Below are positions 8,725-17,380 of a DNA stretch of 64,000 nt, one piece after another. Below the pieces are notes generated by a model, which worked only from the letters and a program-made list of their open reading frames with translations, was not told the origin of the DNA and did not search any database. Origin of the DNA: Rubrivivax sp. Lineage in GTDB: Bacteria > Pseudomonadota > Gammaproteobacteria > Burkholderiales > Burkholderiaceae_C. The position numbers were made by a program, and so were the translations under genes. Where the stretch lies: positions 806,001 to 870,000 of the forward strand of contig JADJYX010000001.1 of NCBI GenBank assembly GCA_016719535.1, read 5' to 3'. Position 1 is the first letter of the stretch, and every line of letters starts with the position of its first letter.

Positions 8725-9408
8725 TCAGTCGATGTAGCGCAGGCCGGCCTGGGCCAGCGGCTCGCGCATCTTGTACATGTCCAGGCCCAGCACACCGCTG
8801 GCCAGCTTGGCGCGCTTGTCGCCTTCGTTGGCCTCGCGCGCGGCAGCGGCCTGCAGCGTCTTCGCGGCCATCTCGCGCGGAACGCAGACCACACCGTCGT
8901 CGTCGGCGACGATGACGTCGCCGGGGTTGACGATCGCGCCGGCACAGACCACCGGGATGTTGACCGAGCCCAGCGTGGCCTTGATCGTGCCCTTGCTGCT
9001 GATGGCCTTGCTCCAGACGGGGAAGCCCATCTCGGTGAGCGTCTTCACGTCGCGCACGCCGGCGTCGATGACCAGTGCACGCGCGCCGCGGGCCATGAAG
9101 CTGGTGGCCAGCAGGTCGCCGAAATAGCCGTCGGTGCATTCGGCGGTGATGGCCGCGACGACGATGTCGCCGGGGCGGATCTGCTCGGCCACGACATGCA
9201 TCATCCAGTTGTCGCCCGGGTGCAGCAGCACGGTGACGGCGGTGCCGGACACCTGCGCGCCGGCGTAGATCGGGCGCATGTAGGGCGTGAGCAGGCCGAC
9301 CCGGCCCATGGCCTCGTGCACGGTGGCGCTGCCGAATCTTGACAATGCGTCGGCGGTGGTCGCATCGGTGCGGGTGATGTTGCGGTAGACGACGCCCAGT
9401 TCGTACAT
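8725..9408 (-). CDS. ligK: 4-carboxy-4-hydroxy-2-oxoadipate aldolase
   Basis: Class II pyruvate aldolase of the RraA-like fold, 227 residues, which splits 4-carboxy-4-hydroxy-2-oxoadipate into pyruvate and oxaloacetate, the last step of the pathway. The signature region VIDAGVRDVKTLTEMGFPVW carries the Arg and the metal-binding Asp, and GDNWMMHVVAEQIRPGDIVV is the conserved N-terminal half. MYELGVVYRN is chosen as the start because it matches the family and lies one base after the ligJ stop. Confidence 0.93.
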   Translation of the reverse strand: MYELGVVYRNITRTDATTADALSRFGSATVHEAMGRVGLLTPYMRPIYAGAQVSGTAVTVLLHPGDNWMMHVVAEQIRPGDIVVAAITAECTDGYFGDLLATSFMARGARALVIDAGVRDVKTLTEMGFPVWSKAISSKGTIKATLGSVNIPVVCAGAIVNPGDVIVADDDGVVCVPREMAAKTLQAAAAREANEGDKRAKLASGVLGLDMYKMREPLAQAGLRYID

Positions 9409-9409
9409 C

Positions 9410-10438
9410 TCACAGCCCCTTGTGCTCGAGTGCGGCATCCAGCCGCGGATAGACCCGCCGGGCGTTGCCCTCGTAGATGGCGTGCTTGTGCGCCGGCGTC
9501 AGCTGCGTGCTGGCCTCGATGTAGCGCCGGGTGTCGTCGTAGTTGAACCCGGTCTCGGGGTCGATGCCGCGCACGGCGCCGATCATCTCGCTGGCAAAGA
9601 GGATGTTGTCGACCGGAATCACCTTGGTCAGCAGGTCGATGCCCGGCTGGTGGTAGACGCAGGTGTCGAAGAAGACGTTGTTCAGCAGGTGGTCCTGCAG
9701 CAGCGGCTTCTTCAGTTCCTGCGCCAGCCCGCGGTAGCGGCCCCAGTGGTAGGGCGCGGCGCCGCCGCCATGCGGGATGATCAATTTCAGCGTCGGGAAG
9801 TCCTTGAACAAGTCACCCTGGATCAGCTGCATGAAGGCCGTGGTGTCGGCATTGATGTAGTGCGCGCCGGTGGTGTGGAAGCAGGCGTTGCAGCTGGTGC
9901 TGACGTGGACCATCGCCGGGACGTCGTACTCGACCATCTTCTCGTAGATGGGGTACCAGTGGCGGTCGGTCAGCGGCGGCTCCTTCCAGTGGCCGCCCGA
10001 CGGGTCGGGGTTGAGGTTGATGGCGACGTTGCCGTACTGCTCGACGCATTTCACCAGCTCGGGGATGCAGGTCCTGGGGTCGACGCCGGGGCTCTGCGGC
10101 AGCATGGCGGCAGGGATGAAATGCGCCGGGAACAGCTGGCTGACGCGGAAGCAGAGCTCGTTGCAGATCGCCGCCCAGGTGCTGGACACCTCGAAGTCGC
10201 CGATGTGGTGCGCCATGAAGCTGGCGCGCGGGCTGAAGATCGTGAGGTCGGAGCCGCGCTGCTTCATCAGCTTGAGCTGGTTGCTCTCGATCGTCTCGCG
10301 AATCTGATCGTCGCTGATCTTCAGGTCGGCGACGCGGGGCCTCTGCGCCGGGTCACTGATGCCGGCGATCTGCGCATTGCGCCAGTCTTCCAGCGCCTTG
10401 GGCGCCGTGGTGTAGTGGCCGTGGATGTCGATGATCAT
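9410..10438 (-). CDS. ligJ: 4-oxalomesaconate hydratase
   Basis: Amidohydrolase-superfamily hydratase of 342 residues, adding water to 4-oxalomesaconate to form 4-carboxy-4-hydroxy-2-oxoadipate. Motifs: IDIHGHY at the N terminus (metal-binding His-x-His), HVSTSCN in the middle and HGGGAAPYHWGRYRG, typical of LigJ/GalB-type enzymes. First gene of the operon. A clear ribosome site, AAGGAG, lies upstream of the ATG, and the 88-base gap to the divergent LysR gene holds a candidate promoter and regulator site. Confidence 0.93.
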   Translation of the reverse strand: MIIDIHGHYTTAPKALEDWRNAQIAGISDPAQRPRVADLKISDDQIRETIESNQLKLMKQRGSDLTIFSPRASFMAHHIGDFEVSSTWAAICNELCFRVSQLFPAHFIPAAMLPQSPGVDPRTCIPELVKCVEQYGNVAINLNPDPSGGHWKEPPLTDRHWYPIYEKMVEYDVPAMVHVSTSCNACFHTTGAHYINADTTAFMQLIQGDLFKDFPTLKLIIPHGGGAAPYHWGRYRGLAQELKKPLLQDHLLNNVFFDTCVYHQPGIDLLTKVIPVDNILFASEMIGAVRGIDPETGFNYDDTRRYIEASTQLTPAHKHAIYEGNARRVYPRLDAALEHKGL

Positions 10439-10462
10439 GGGACCGGTCTCCTTGCGGGTCGC

Positions 10463-10515
10463 ATTGTTGGTCAGCGTCGAACCTTCATCAATGCGATAGC
10501 GCCACTAGCAGCTAT
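10463..10515 (-). promoter_or_regulatory. Candidate ligJ promoter with LysR-type inverted repeat
   Basis: On the minus strand, TTGATG (complement of 10486-10491) and AACAAT (complement of 10463-10468) are 17 bases apart and could be the -35 and -10 boxes of the lig operon. Directly upstream of the -35 is a perfect inverted repeat, ATAGC at 10496-10500 and GCTAT at 10511-10515, with an outer pair GCGAT (10493-10497) and ATCGC (10519-10523). This is the usual place for a LysR-type activator site, and it also sits just before the regulator's own start codon, so it may mediate autoregulation. Confidence 0.5.
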
Positions 10516-10526
10516 AGCATCGCGGC

Positions 10527-11423
10527 ATGGATCTGAAGCAGCTCGAATATTTCGTGCATGTCGCCGAGATGGGCAGCTTCACGCGGGCCGCCACCTACCT
10601 GCAGGTGGCACAGCCGGCGCTGTCGCGCCAGGTGCGCTCGCTCGAGGTGGAACTGCGCCAGCCGCTGCTCGACCGCAATGGTCGTGGCGTCACGCTCACC
10701 GAGGCCGGCAAGCGGCTGCTGGCGCATGCGCGCGGCATCCTGCAGCAGGTGCAGCGCGCCCGTGACGACCTGGAAGACCAGCGCGGCGCTGCCACCGGCC
10801 GCCTGGCGATCGCGCTGCCGCCCAGCGTCAGCCGCACGCTGACCGGCCCGCTGGTGCAGGCCTTCCGCGAGCAGCTGCCGCGCGCGAGCCTGAGCGTGGT
10901 CGAAGGGCTGTCGGCCTATGCGCTGGAGTGGCTGGCCATCGGCCGCGTCGACGGCGCCGTGGTCTACAACGTGACGCCCTCGCCGGCCATCGACCTGCAG
11001 CCGCTGCTCGACGAGCCGCTGTACCTGGTGTCGGTAAGGCCACCGCGCTCGCGGCGCATCGGGCCGCCGGTGTCGCTGCGCGAGGTGGCCGAGCACGAGC
11101 TGGTGATCCCCAGCCGCCCGCATTCGATGCGCATGCTGCTCGAGGCCGCGCTGGCCGGCGAGGGCTGCCGCGCCCGCGTGGCGCTGGAGATCGAAAGCGT
11201 GCCGGCCATCCTCGACCTGGTGCAGCAGGGTGGCTGCCATGCCTTGCTGGCCGAGAACGCCCTCCGCGGCAGCGGCCAGCCCGAGGCCTTCCAGCTGCGG
11301 CCGATCGCCCCGCCGCTGGTGGCCACGCTGTGGATGGCGACCTCGGCGCTGCGCCCGCGCGGGCCGCTGATCGAGCGCACCACCGCCATCGTGCAGGACC
11401 TGCTGCGTCGTCGCGCAAGCTGA
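10527..11423 (+). CDS. LysR-type transcriptional regulator of the lig operon
   Basis: Regulator of 298 residues with an N-terminal winged helix-turn-helix: LKQLEYFVHVAEMGSFTRAA, then LQVAQPALSRQVRSLE and LLDRNGRGVTLTEAGKRLL. The remainder is a LysR substrate-binding domain, with LAIALPPSVSRTLTG at its start. Of the NAC/CynR-like style. Its divergent position against ligJ argues that it controls protocatechuate degradation, sensing protocatechuate or a ring-cleavage product; the ligand is inference. Confidence 0.9.
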   Translation: MDLKQLEYFVHVAEMGSFTRAATYLQVAQPALSRQVRSLEVELRQPLLDRNGRGVTLTEAGKRLLAHARGILQQVQRARDDLEDQRGAATGRLAIALPPSVSRTLTGPLVQAFREQLPRASLSVVEGLSAYALEWLAIGRVDGAVVYNVTPSPAIDLQPLLDEPLYLVSVRPPRSRRIGPPVSLREVAEHELVIPSRPHSMRMLLEAALAGEGCRARVALEIESVPAILDLVQQGGCHALLAENALRGSGQPEAFQLRPIAPPLVATLWMATSALRPRGPLIERTTAIVQDLLRRRAS

Positions 11424-11441
11424 AAGGAACGCCGGCCCTGG

Positions 11442-11648
11442 TCAGTGGCGCGGCACGTCGGGTGCTGCAGGGTCGAGGCCACTGTCGGGTGGCGACTCCG
11501 CGGGCAGGCGGTAGGCCTCGCTGGCCCAGGCGCCCAGGTCCACGCCGCGGCAGCGTTCGCTGCAGAAGGGCCGCCAGGGGTTGTCCGGGCCGAAGCGGCT
11601 GGGCTGGCGGCAGGTCGGGCAGGGAACGATGAGGACCTTCGTGGCCAT
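11442..11648 (-). CDS. yacG: DNA gyrase inhibitor / zinc-binding protein YacG
   Basis: Small zinc protein of 68 residues. Four cysteines form the YacG zinc site: CPTCRQP and, after a short loop, FCSERCRGVDLG. In E. coli YacG binds GyrB and inhibits gyrase. The rest (ASEAYRLPAE and a proline-rich tail) is disordered-looking. It lies five bases after zapD on the same strand, the usual betaproteobacterial order. Confidence 0.92.
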   Translation of the reverse strand: MATKVLIVPCPTCRQPSRFGPDNPWRPFCSERCRGVDLGAWASEAYRLPAESPPDSGLDPAAPDVPRH

Positions 11649-11653
11649 GCCGG

Positions 11654-12436
11654 TCACGCGCACAAGGTCAGCTCGAACGGCACGTCGATGCCGGCCGGGC
11701 GCAGCCGGCCCTCGGCATCGGCGCGCATCATGCGCACCGAGACCATCAGCCGATGGCCGGTGATCTCGGGCACCAGCCCGTCGGAGCCGTCCATGCGCAG
11801 GCGCAGCAGGTGGTAGGACTTGTGCTGCGGCAGGCTCTGCTGGTATTGGCCACCGATGGCGACCATGCGCTGCGGTGCGCCGCTGTCGCGCAGCAGGCCC
11901 ATCAGCATCTGCAGCGCGTCGCCCAGCGGCGTCAGCGTACCGGCCCAGCCGGCCAGGTCGGCGCGGCGCTGCTCGGGCGGATGCTGTTGCCAGGCGTAGT
12001 ACGAGGGCAGGTCGAATTCGCAGGTGCCGCCGGGAATGCTGATGCGACTGCGGATGCTCATCAACCAGTCGTTGCCCGCCAGCGCCTGGCCGGCCTTGCC
12101 TTGCAGCTGGTTGAGGCCCGAGAAGGCACGGTCGATGCGGCCGATCACCTCGTCGAGCGCGGCCTCCGAAATCGCCGGGTTGCCGCGGTAGCCCATCAGC
12201 TGGCCGCGGTGGCGTTCCAGTTCCTTCAGCAGGTCGGACTTGAGGTCGGCGCGCGAGGCGACTTCCATGATCTCGAAGATCGTCGCCAGCGCGAAGTGAT
12301 GGTCCACCGGCGCGTCGCGCGGCATCAGCTGGGCGAGGCGGTCGAACAGGTGTTCCAGCCGCAGCATCGTGCGGATGCCTTCGTTGAAGGGGTACTCGTA
12401 CAGGACCAAGGGCACGCTTTCGTCGGTGCCGCTCAT
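11654..12436 (-). CDS. zapD: Cell division protein ZapD (FtsZ-associated)
   Basis: ZapD (formerly YacF), a cytoplasmic protein that cross-links FtsZ filaments at the division ring. 260 residues, close to the family length. Family-typical stretches: LYEYPFNEGIRTMLRLEHLF at the N terminus, DLKSDLLKELERHR, and CEFDLPSYYAWQ in the C-terminal beta domain. MSGTDESVPLVLYEYP is chosen as the start, since the longer open frame upstream lacks similarity. Located between coaE and yacG as in most proteobacteria. Confidence 0.93.
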   Translation of the reverse strand: MSGTDESVPLVLYEYPFNEGIRTMLRLEHLFDRLAQLMPRDAPVDHHFALATIFEIMEVASRADLKSDLLKELERHRGQLMGYRGNPAISEAALDEVIGRIDRAFSGLNQLQGKAGQALAGNDWLMSIRSRISIPGGTCEFDLPSYYAWQQHPPEQRRADLAGWAGTLTPLGDALQMLMGLLRDSGAPQRMVAIGGQYQQSLPQHKSYHLLRLRMDGSDGLVPEITGHRLMVSVRMMRADAEGRLRPAGIDVPFELTLCA

Positions 12437-12462
12437 TGTTCCACAGCGGCGGCAAGGTCCGA

Positions 12463-13122
12463 TCAGCCTGCCGCCGCCCACAAGGCCCAGAGGATGCGCA
12501 CTTCGGCGGCCAGCGCCTCGGGCGTGAGCCCCTCGTTGAAGATGACGGCGTCGGCCAAGGCACGACGCGAATCGCGGCGTGCCTGCTGGGCGATCACCGC
12601 GCGCACCGCGGCCTCGCTCCAGCCCGAGCGTGCCATCACGCGGCGGCACTGCGTGTCTTCATGGCAGTCGACGACCAGGATGCGGTCGACACGTTGCCGC
12701 CAGCGGCTGGATTCGGCCAGCAGCGGCACGTCGAAGACGACGACACGCTCGCCGGCGGCGGCGGCCTGCCGCGTGGCCTCGGCACCGATCATCGGGTGCA
12801 GGATGCCCTCCAGGCGCGCCTTGGCGCCCGGGTCGGCGAAGACCGTCTCGCGCATGCGGTCGCGGTCGAGCGCGCCGCCGGCGGTGATCACGTCGGCGCC
12901 GAAGGCCTGGGCAATCGCCGGGATGGCCGCGCCGCCGGGGAGCGTGAGCGCGCGCGCGATGGCATCGGTATCGACCAGCTCGGCACCGCAGTCCACGAGC
13001 ACCCGGGCCACCGAGCTCTTGCCGCTGCCGATGCCACCCGTCAGGCCGATGTGCCTGACGGATTGCTGGCCGGTAAGCCCGGTCCGGCGGACCTGCGGCG
13101 GACTCAGGCCCAACCCATCCAT
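12463..13122 (-). CDS. coaE: Dephospho-CoA kinase
   Basis: Last enzyme of coenzyme A synthesis, phosphorylating the 3'-hydroxyl of dephospho-CoA. P-loop GLTGGIGSGKSS, the DTDAIAR motif that follows, FDVPLLAES, and VIFNEG near the C terminus are all CoaE signatures. The start is uncertain: the ATG at 13122 overlaps the end of pilD by 19 bases and gives 219 residues with about 20 before the P-loop strand. A TTG at 13113 would be nearer the usual length. Confidence 0.93.
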   Translation of the reverse strand: MDGLGLSPPQVRRTGLTGQQSVRHIGLTGGIGSGKSSVARVLVDCGAELVDTDAIARALTLPGGAAIPAIAQAFGADVITAGGALDRDRMRETVFADPGAKARLEGILHPMIGAEATRQAAAAGERVVVFDVPLLAESSRWRQRVDRILVVDCHEDTQCRRVMARSGWSEAAVRAVIAQQARRDSRRALADAVIFNEGLTPEALAAEVRILWALWAAAG

Positions 13123-14039
13123 CCCAGCACGGTCGGCAGCCCGATCAGCAGCACGGCCACGCCTCCGCCGGCAAGAAAGGGGCCGAAGGGGACGAAGCGG
13201 CCTTCGCGCAGGCTGCCCTGCACCTTCATCGCCAGGCCGGCGACGGCGCCGATGACCGAGGCCATCAGCACGATGGGCAGGATGGCCTGCCACGACAGCC
13301 AGGCGCCCAGTGCGGCCAGCAGCTTGAAGTCACCGAAACCCATGCCTTCCTTGCCGGTGGTGAGCTTGAACAGCCAGTACACCGACCACAGCGACAGGTA
13401 GCCCACCACGGCGCCCCACAGGGAACTGGCCAGGTTGACCGTCGGCAGCCAGCCCAGGCCGGCGGCCACCAGGCCCGCCCACAGCAGCGGCAGCGTGATG
13501 GCATCGGGCAGCACGGTGGTATCCCAGTCGATCACCGTCAGCGCCACCAGGCCGGCGATCAGACCGCAATACAGCAGCGCGACCGGCTGCGCGCCGAAGC
13601 GCCAGGCAACGGCGGCGAACAGCAGCCCGGTGGCCCCTTCGACCAGCGGATAGCGCGCCGGGATGCGGGCGCCGCAGGCCGAGCAGCGCCCGCGCAGGCG
13701 CAGCCAGCCCAGCAGCGGGATATTCTCGTGCCAGCGGATGCGGTGGCCGCAGGATGGGCAGCGCGACCCGGGCTTGAGCAGGCTCAGCGGCCCCAGCGCG
13801 GCCAGCGTGCGGCGCAGGGCATTGCCGGCCTGGTCGAGGCCGGGCGGGGCCTCGGCCGCGAAGGTGCGGCGGAAGGAATCACGGTCGCGCAGCTGGGAGA
13901 CGACGTCGCCCCACCACTGGCGCTCCAGCATCAGCGGCAGGCGGTGGATGACGACGTTGAGAAAGCTGCCGATCAGCAGCCCCAGCAGGCCCAGGACCCA
14001 GGGCGACAGGACCAGGTCGAACGGTGGCAGGTCGATCAC
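13104..14039 (-). CDS. pilD: Type IV prepilin peptidase / N-methyltransferase
   Basis: Inner-membrane aspartyl protease that cleaves the leader of prepilins and methylates the new N terminus. 311 residues. The cytoplasmic zinc loop carries two CxxC pairs (RCPSCGHRIRWHENIPLLGW and CSACGARIP). Catalytic aspartates are in VIDWDTTVLPD and in GMGFGDFKLLA (GxGD motif). About seven or eight hydrophobic segments. It lies 12 bases after pilC in a pilB-pilC-pilD series. Confidence 0.95.
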   Translation of the reverse strand: MIDLPPFDLVLSPWVLGLLGLLIGSFLNVVIHRLPLMLERQWWGDVVSQLRDRDSFRRTFAAEAPPGLDQAGNALRRTLAALGPLSLLKPGSRCPSCGHRIRWHENIPLLGWLRLRGRCSACGARIPARYPLVEGATGLLFAAVAWRFGAQPVALLYCGLIAGLVALTVIDWDTTVLPDAITLPLLWAGLVAAGLGWLPTVNLASSLWGAVVGYLSLWSVYWLFKLTTGKEGMGFGDFKLLAALGAWLSWQAILPIVLMASVIGAVAGLAMKVQGSLREGRFVPFGPFLAGGGVAVLLIGLPTVLGWMGWA

Positions 14040-14051
14040 GCGCGGTCCGGC

Positions 14052-15272
14052 TCACACCACCGCACCGAGCTTGAAGATCGGCAGGTACATCGACACCACG
14101 ATGCCACCGATGATCACGCCCAGGATCACGATGATGAAGGGCTCCATCAGGCTGGACAGGCCCTTGACCATCTCGTCGACCTCTTCCTCGTAGAACTCGG
14201 CGGCCTTGGACAGCATGTGGTCGAGCGAGCCCGACTCCTCGCCGATGGCGGCCATCTGCAGCACCATCACCGGGAAGACGCCGGTGGACGTCATCGCGGT
14301 GGTGAGCGCGGCGCCGGTGGAGACGTCCTTCTGGATCTGCTCGGTGGCGATCTGGTAGACGGCATTGCCCGAGGCGCCGCCCACGGAATCGAGCGCCTCG
14401 ACCAGCGGCACGCCGGCGGCAAACATGGTGGCCAGCGTGCGTGTCCAGCGCGCGATCACCGACTTGTGGATGAGGTCGCCGAAGACCGGCACCTTGAGCA
14501 GGAAGCGGTCCATCGCGACCTGCATCTTCTCGGACCGTTTCCAGGACTCGAAGAAGAAATAGATGCCGCCGAACAGGAAGCCGAAGATCGCCCACCAGTA
14601 GGAGACGAAGAACTCCGACAGCGCGATCACGAGCTGCGTCGGCGCTGGCAGCTCGCCGCCGAAGGACGTGAAGACCTCCTTGAAGGCCGGGATCACGAAG
14701 ATCATGATCACCGTGACGACGACGAAGGCCACCACCATCACCGCGATCGGGTACATCAGCGCCGACTTGATCTTGGCCTTGATGGCGAGCGTCTTCTCCT
14801 GGTAGATCGCCAGGCGGTCGAGCAGCGCCTCCAGGATGCCGCCGGCCTCGCCGGCCTCGACCAGGTTGCAGTACAGGCTGTCGAAGTGCAGCGGATGCTT
14901 GCGGAAGGCCGACGACAGGCTGGTGCCGGTCTCGACATCCGAGCGGATGTCGTTGAGCAGCTTGGTCATGCGCGGGTTGGTGCTGCCGCGGCCGACGATG
15001 TCGAAGGCCTGCAGCAGCGGCACGCCGGCCTTCATCATCGTTGCCAGCTGGCGCGTGAAGATCGCGATGTCCTTGTGCTTGATCGAGCGGCCGCCGGCGG
15101 TGCGGCGCTTGCGGATCTTGGTGATCAGGATGCCCTGGCGGCGCAGGCTGGCGCTGACCACGGCTTCGCCGCCGGCACGAAGCTCGCCGCGCACGACCTT
15201 GCCGTTGCGGTCCTTGCCTTCCCACTCGAAGACGGCGTCCTTGGGGTTCTTCGCCAGTGCTGCAGTTGCCAT
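14052..15272 (-). CDS. pilC: Type IV pilus inner-membrane platform protein
   Basis: Integral membrane platform of the pilus machine (GspF/PilC family), 406 residues, coupling the PilB ATPase to pilin insertion. Two T2SSF domains: the first contains FTRQLATMMKAGVPLLQAFD, the second TRTLATMFAAGVPLVEALDS, the expected internal duplication. Three membrane helices are visible, two in the middle and one at the C terminus. MATAALAKNPK is the start, matching PilC proteins that begin with a short tail before FEWEGKDRNGK. Confidence 0.95.
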   Translation of the reverse strand: MATAALAKNPKDAVFEWEGKDRNGKVVRGELRAGGEAVVSASLRRQGILITKIRKRRTAGGRSIKHKDIAIFTRQLATMMKAGVPLLQAFDIVGRGSTNPRMTKLLNDIRSDVETGTSLSSAFRKHPLHFDSLYCNLVEAGEAGGILEALLDRLAIYQEKTLAIKAKIKSALMYPIAVMVVAFVVVTVIMIFVIPAFKEVFTSFGGELPAPTQLVIALSEFFVSYWWAIFGFLFGGIYFFFESWKRSEKMQVAMDRFLLKVPVFGDLIHKSVIARWTRTLATMFAAGVPLVEALDSVGGASGNAVYQIATEQIQKDVSTGAALTTAMTSTGVFPVMVLQMAAIGEESGSLDHMLSKAAEFYEEEVDEMVKGLSSLMEPFIIVILGVIIGGIVVSMYLPIFKLGAVV

Positions 15273-15327
15273 GAAGCCTCCGACCGGTGCCGCCCGGGCC
15301 GCCTGCTGCGGCACCCGGACGCGCCGG

Positions 15328-17052
15328 CTATTCGTTGGTGACGGTGATCACTTCCTCGAGCGTGGTCACACCCGCGCGGACCTTCACCAGGCCCGACTGC
15401 CGCAAGTCGCGCACGCCGTCCTTCTGCGCCTGCGAGGCGATGTCGAGGGCGGTGCCCTCGGCCAGGATGATGCGTTGGATGGCTTCCGTCATGGGCATGA
15501 CCTGGTAGAGGCCGACGCGTCCCTTGTACCCGTTGTTGCAGGCCGAGCAGCCGACGGCGCGGTACGGCTTCCAGCTGCCGTCGATATCGGTCTCCTGGAA
15601 GCCGGCCTTGAGCAGCGCTTCGCGCGGATATTCAGCCGGCGTCTTGCAGTTCTCGCACAGCCGGCGCGCCAGGCGCTGCGCCGTGATCAACAGCACGCTG
15701 GACGCGATGTTGAAGGGCGGCACGCCCATGTTCAGCAGACGGGTCAGCGTGGTGGGCGCGTCGTTGGTGTGCAGGGTCGACATCACCATGTGGCCGGTCT
15801 GCGCTGCCTTGATGGCGATGTCGGCGGTTTCGAGGTCGCGGATCTCGCCGACCATGATGATGTCGGGATCCTGGCGCAGGAAGGACTTGAGCGCGGCGGC
15901 GAAGGTCAGCCCGGCCTTGTCGTTGACGTTGACCTGGTTGATGCCGGGCAGGTTGATTTCTGCCGGGTCCTCGACCGTCGAGATGTTCACGCCCGGCTGG
16001 TTGAGGATATTCAGGCAGGTGTAGAGGGAAACCGTCTTGCCGCTGCCGGTCGGGCCGGTGACGAGGATCATGCCGTAGGGCCGCTGGATGGCAATCATCA
16101 AGCGGTCCTTTTCGATCTTCTCGTAGCCCAGCGCCTCGATGCCCAGCTTGGCACTGGACGGGTCGAGGATCCGGATGACGACCTTTTCGCCGAACAGCGT
16201 GGGCAAGGTGCTGACGCGGAAGTCGATCGCCTTGCTGCCGAACTTCAGCTTCATGCGGCCGTCCTGCGGGACACGCTTTTCGGCGATGTCCATGCGTGAG
16301 ATGACCTTGATGCGCGACGCGAGCTTTTCCTTGATGGCGATCGGCGGCTGCGTGATCTCGCGCAGTTCGCCGTCGATGCGAAAGCGCACGCGATACGTGT
16401 ATTCGTAGGGCTCGAAGTGGAGGTCGGAGGCACGCATGTTGATCGCGTCGACCAGCATCTTCTGCAGGAAGCGCACGACCGGCGCGTCCTCGACCTCGGA
16501 GGCGATGTCCTGCGATTCGGACGGGGAGCTTTCCTCTTCGGTGACGTCGAAATCGAAATCGGAACTGGCGATCGACTCGAGCTGGTCGTTGGCGCTGGTG
16601 CCCTGCGCGTCCACCAGCTTGGCCAGCTTGTCGTGCTCGACGATCACCCATTCGGGGCTGAGCTGGGTCGCGAACTTGACGCGCTCGGCGGCCTCCTGGT
16701 CGGTCGGGTCGGCCGTGGCGACAAACAGACGGCTGCCCCGCTTGCCCAGCACCAGCAACTGGTACTGCGTGGCCGTCTTGGTGTCGAGGATGTTCTTGGG
16801 GACCTTCTGCAGGTCGACCGCGTTGAGGTCGAGCAGCGGCAGCGCGAGTGCATGCGACAGCGTATGGGCGAGGTCGGCCGGCGATACGGCGCCGGCCGCG
16901 ACGACGGCGGAGGCGAAGCTGGATTTGCGGTCGCGCGCGGCCTTCAGCAGGTCTTCGGCGGCCTTGCTGCTGATCTTGCCGGCGTTGACGAGCACACGTG
17001 CCACGCCAGACAGGGCGTTCGGTGGAGACTCGATCGTCGTTTCCGCGGCCAT
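15328..17052 (-). CDS. pilB: Type IV pilus assembly ATPase
   Basis: Cytoplasmic hexameric ATPase that drives pilus extension, 574 residues. The N-terminal part is a T2SSE_N domain. The motor domain has Walker A GPTGSGKTVS, the Asp box motif TVEDPAEINLPG, Walker B DPDIIMVGEIRDLETADIA and a His box STLHTNDAPTTLTRL. A tetracysteine zinc motif follows (LCENCKT and GCSACNNGYKGR). First gene of pilBCD; the promoter must lie in the 160 bases before the island's left repeat, and I see no clear one there. Confidence 0.96.
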   Translation of the reverse strand: MAAETTIESPPNALSGVARVLVNAGKISSKAAEDLLKAARDRKSSFASAVVAAGAVSPADLAHTLSHALALPLLDLNAVDLQKVPKNILDTKTATQYQLLVLGKRGSRLFVATADPTDQEAAERVKFATQLSPEWVIVEHDKLAKLVDAQGTSANDQLESIASSDFDFDVTEEESSPSESQDIASEVEDAPVVRFLQKMLVDAINMRASDLHFEPYEYTYRVRFRIDGELREITQPPIAIKEKLASRIKVISRMDIAEKRVPQDGRMKLKFGSKAIDFRVSTLPTLFGEKVVIRILDPSSAKLGIEALGYEKIEKDRLMIAIQRPYGMILVTGPTGSGKTVSLYTCLNILNQPGVNISTVEDPAEINLPGINQVNVNDKAGLTFAAALKSFLRQDPDIIMVGEIRDLETADIAIKAAQTGHMVMSTLHTNDAPTTLTRLLNMGVPPFNIASSVLLITAQRLARRLCENCKTPAEYPREALLKAGFQETDIDGSWKPYRAVGCSACNNGYKGRVGLYQVMPMTEAIQRIILAEGTALDIASQAQKDGVRDLRQSGLVKVRAGVTTLEEVITVTNE

Positions 17053-17215
17053 CTACATGCGTCGAGCGACATTCATATCCGATCGATCATCGCCGATCCG
17101 CCCAGGCCTGTAAACGGTGCACAAGCATGACTCGTGCCCATGGCACACGCGCTTACAAAGCGCGGCGGAAGCGGATCAAAGTGAATGCCCCTCGGCTGGC
17201 GGCTCGAGGAAAAGA

Positions 17216-17261
17216 CTGGTCGGGGTGAGAGGATTCGAACCTCCGGCCTCTACGTCCCGAA
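17216..17261 (-). repeat. Left att site: 3' fragment of tRNA-Pro
   Basis: 46 bases identical to 19816-19861. On the minus strand it reads from the anticodon loop (TTCGGGA) through the anticodon 3' strand, T arm and acceptor 3' strand to CCA. It lacks the 5' half, so it cannot make a tRNA. Identity breaks in the anticodon loop, where many tyrosine recombinases cross over. Confidence 0.88.
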
Positions 17262-17358
17262 TTCCATCCGGACGCCTTTTCGGGCCTCTTCTGAACGAAG
17301 TATCAACATCTTAGCGCGGTTTTGCATGGCGTTGCGCGACGTTGCACGGGGGCCATCG

Positions 17359-17377
17359 GGAGCAGATTTGGAGCAGC
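17359..17377 (+). repeat. 19-bp direct repeat, left copy
   Basis: GGAGCAGATTTGGAGCAGC, itself containing two GGAGCAG units, occurs here and identically at 19720-19738. The two copies lie inside the island, 97 and 77 bases from the inner edges of the left and right att repeats. They may be recombinase accessory sites or traces of the same ancestral element end. Confidence 0.6.
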
Positions 17378-17380
17378 GCA

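Noticed and set aside
17216..17261. Second tRNA-Pro gene
   Set aside because: Only the 3' half is present, without D arm, acceptor 5' strand or full anticodon stem. It is an att duplicate.
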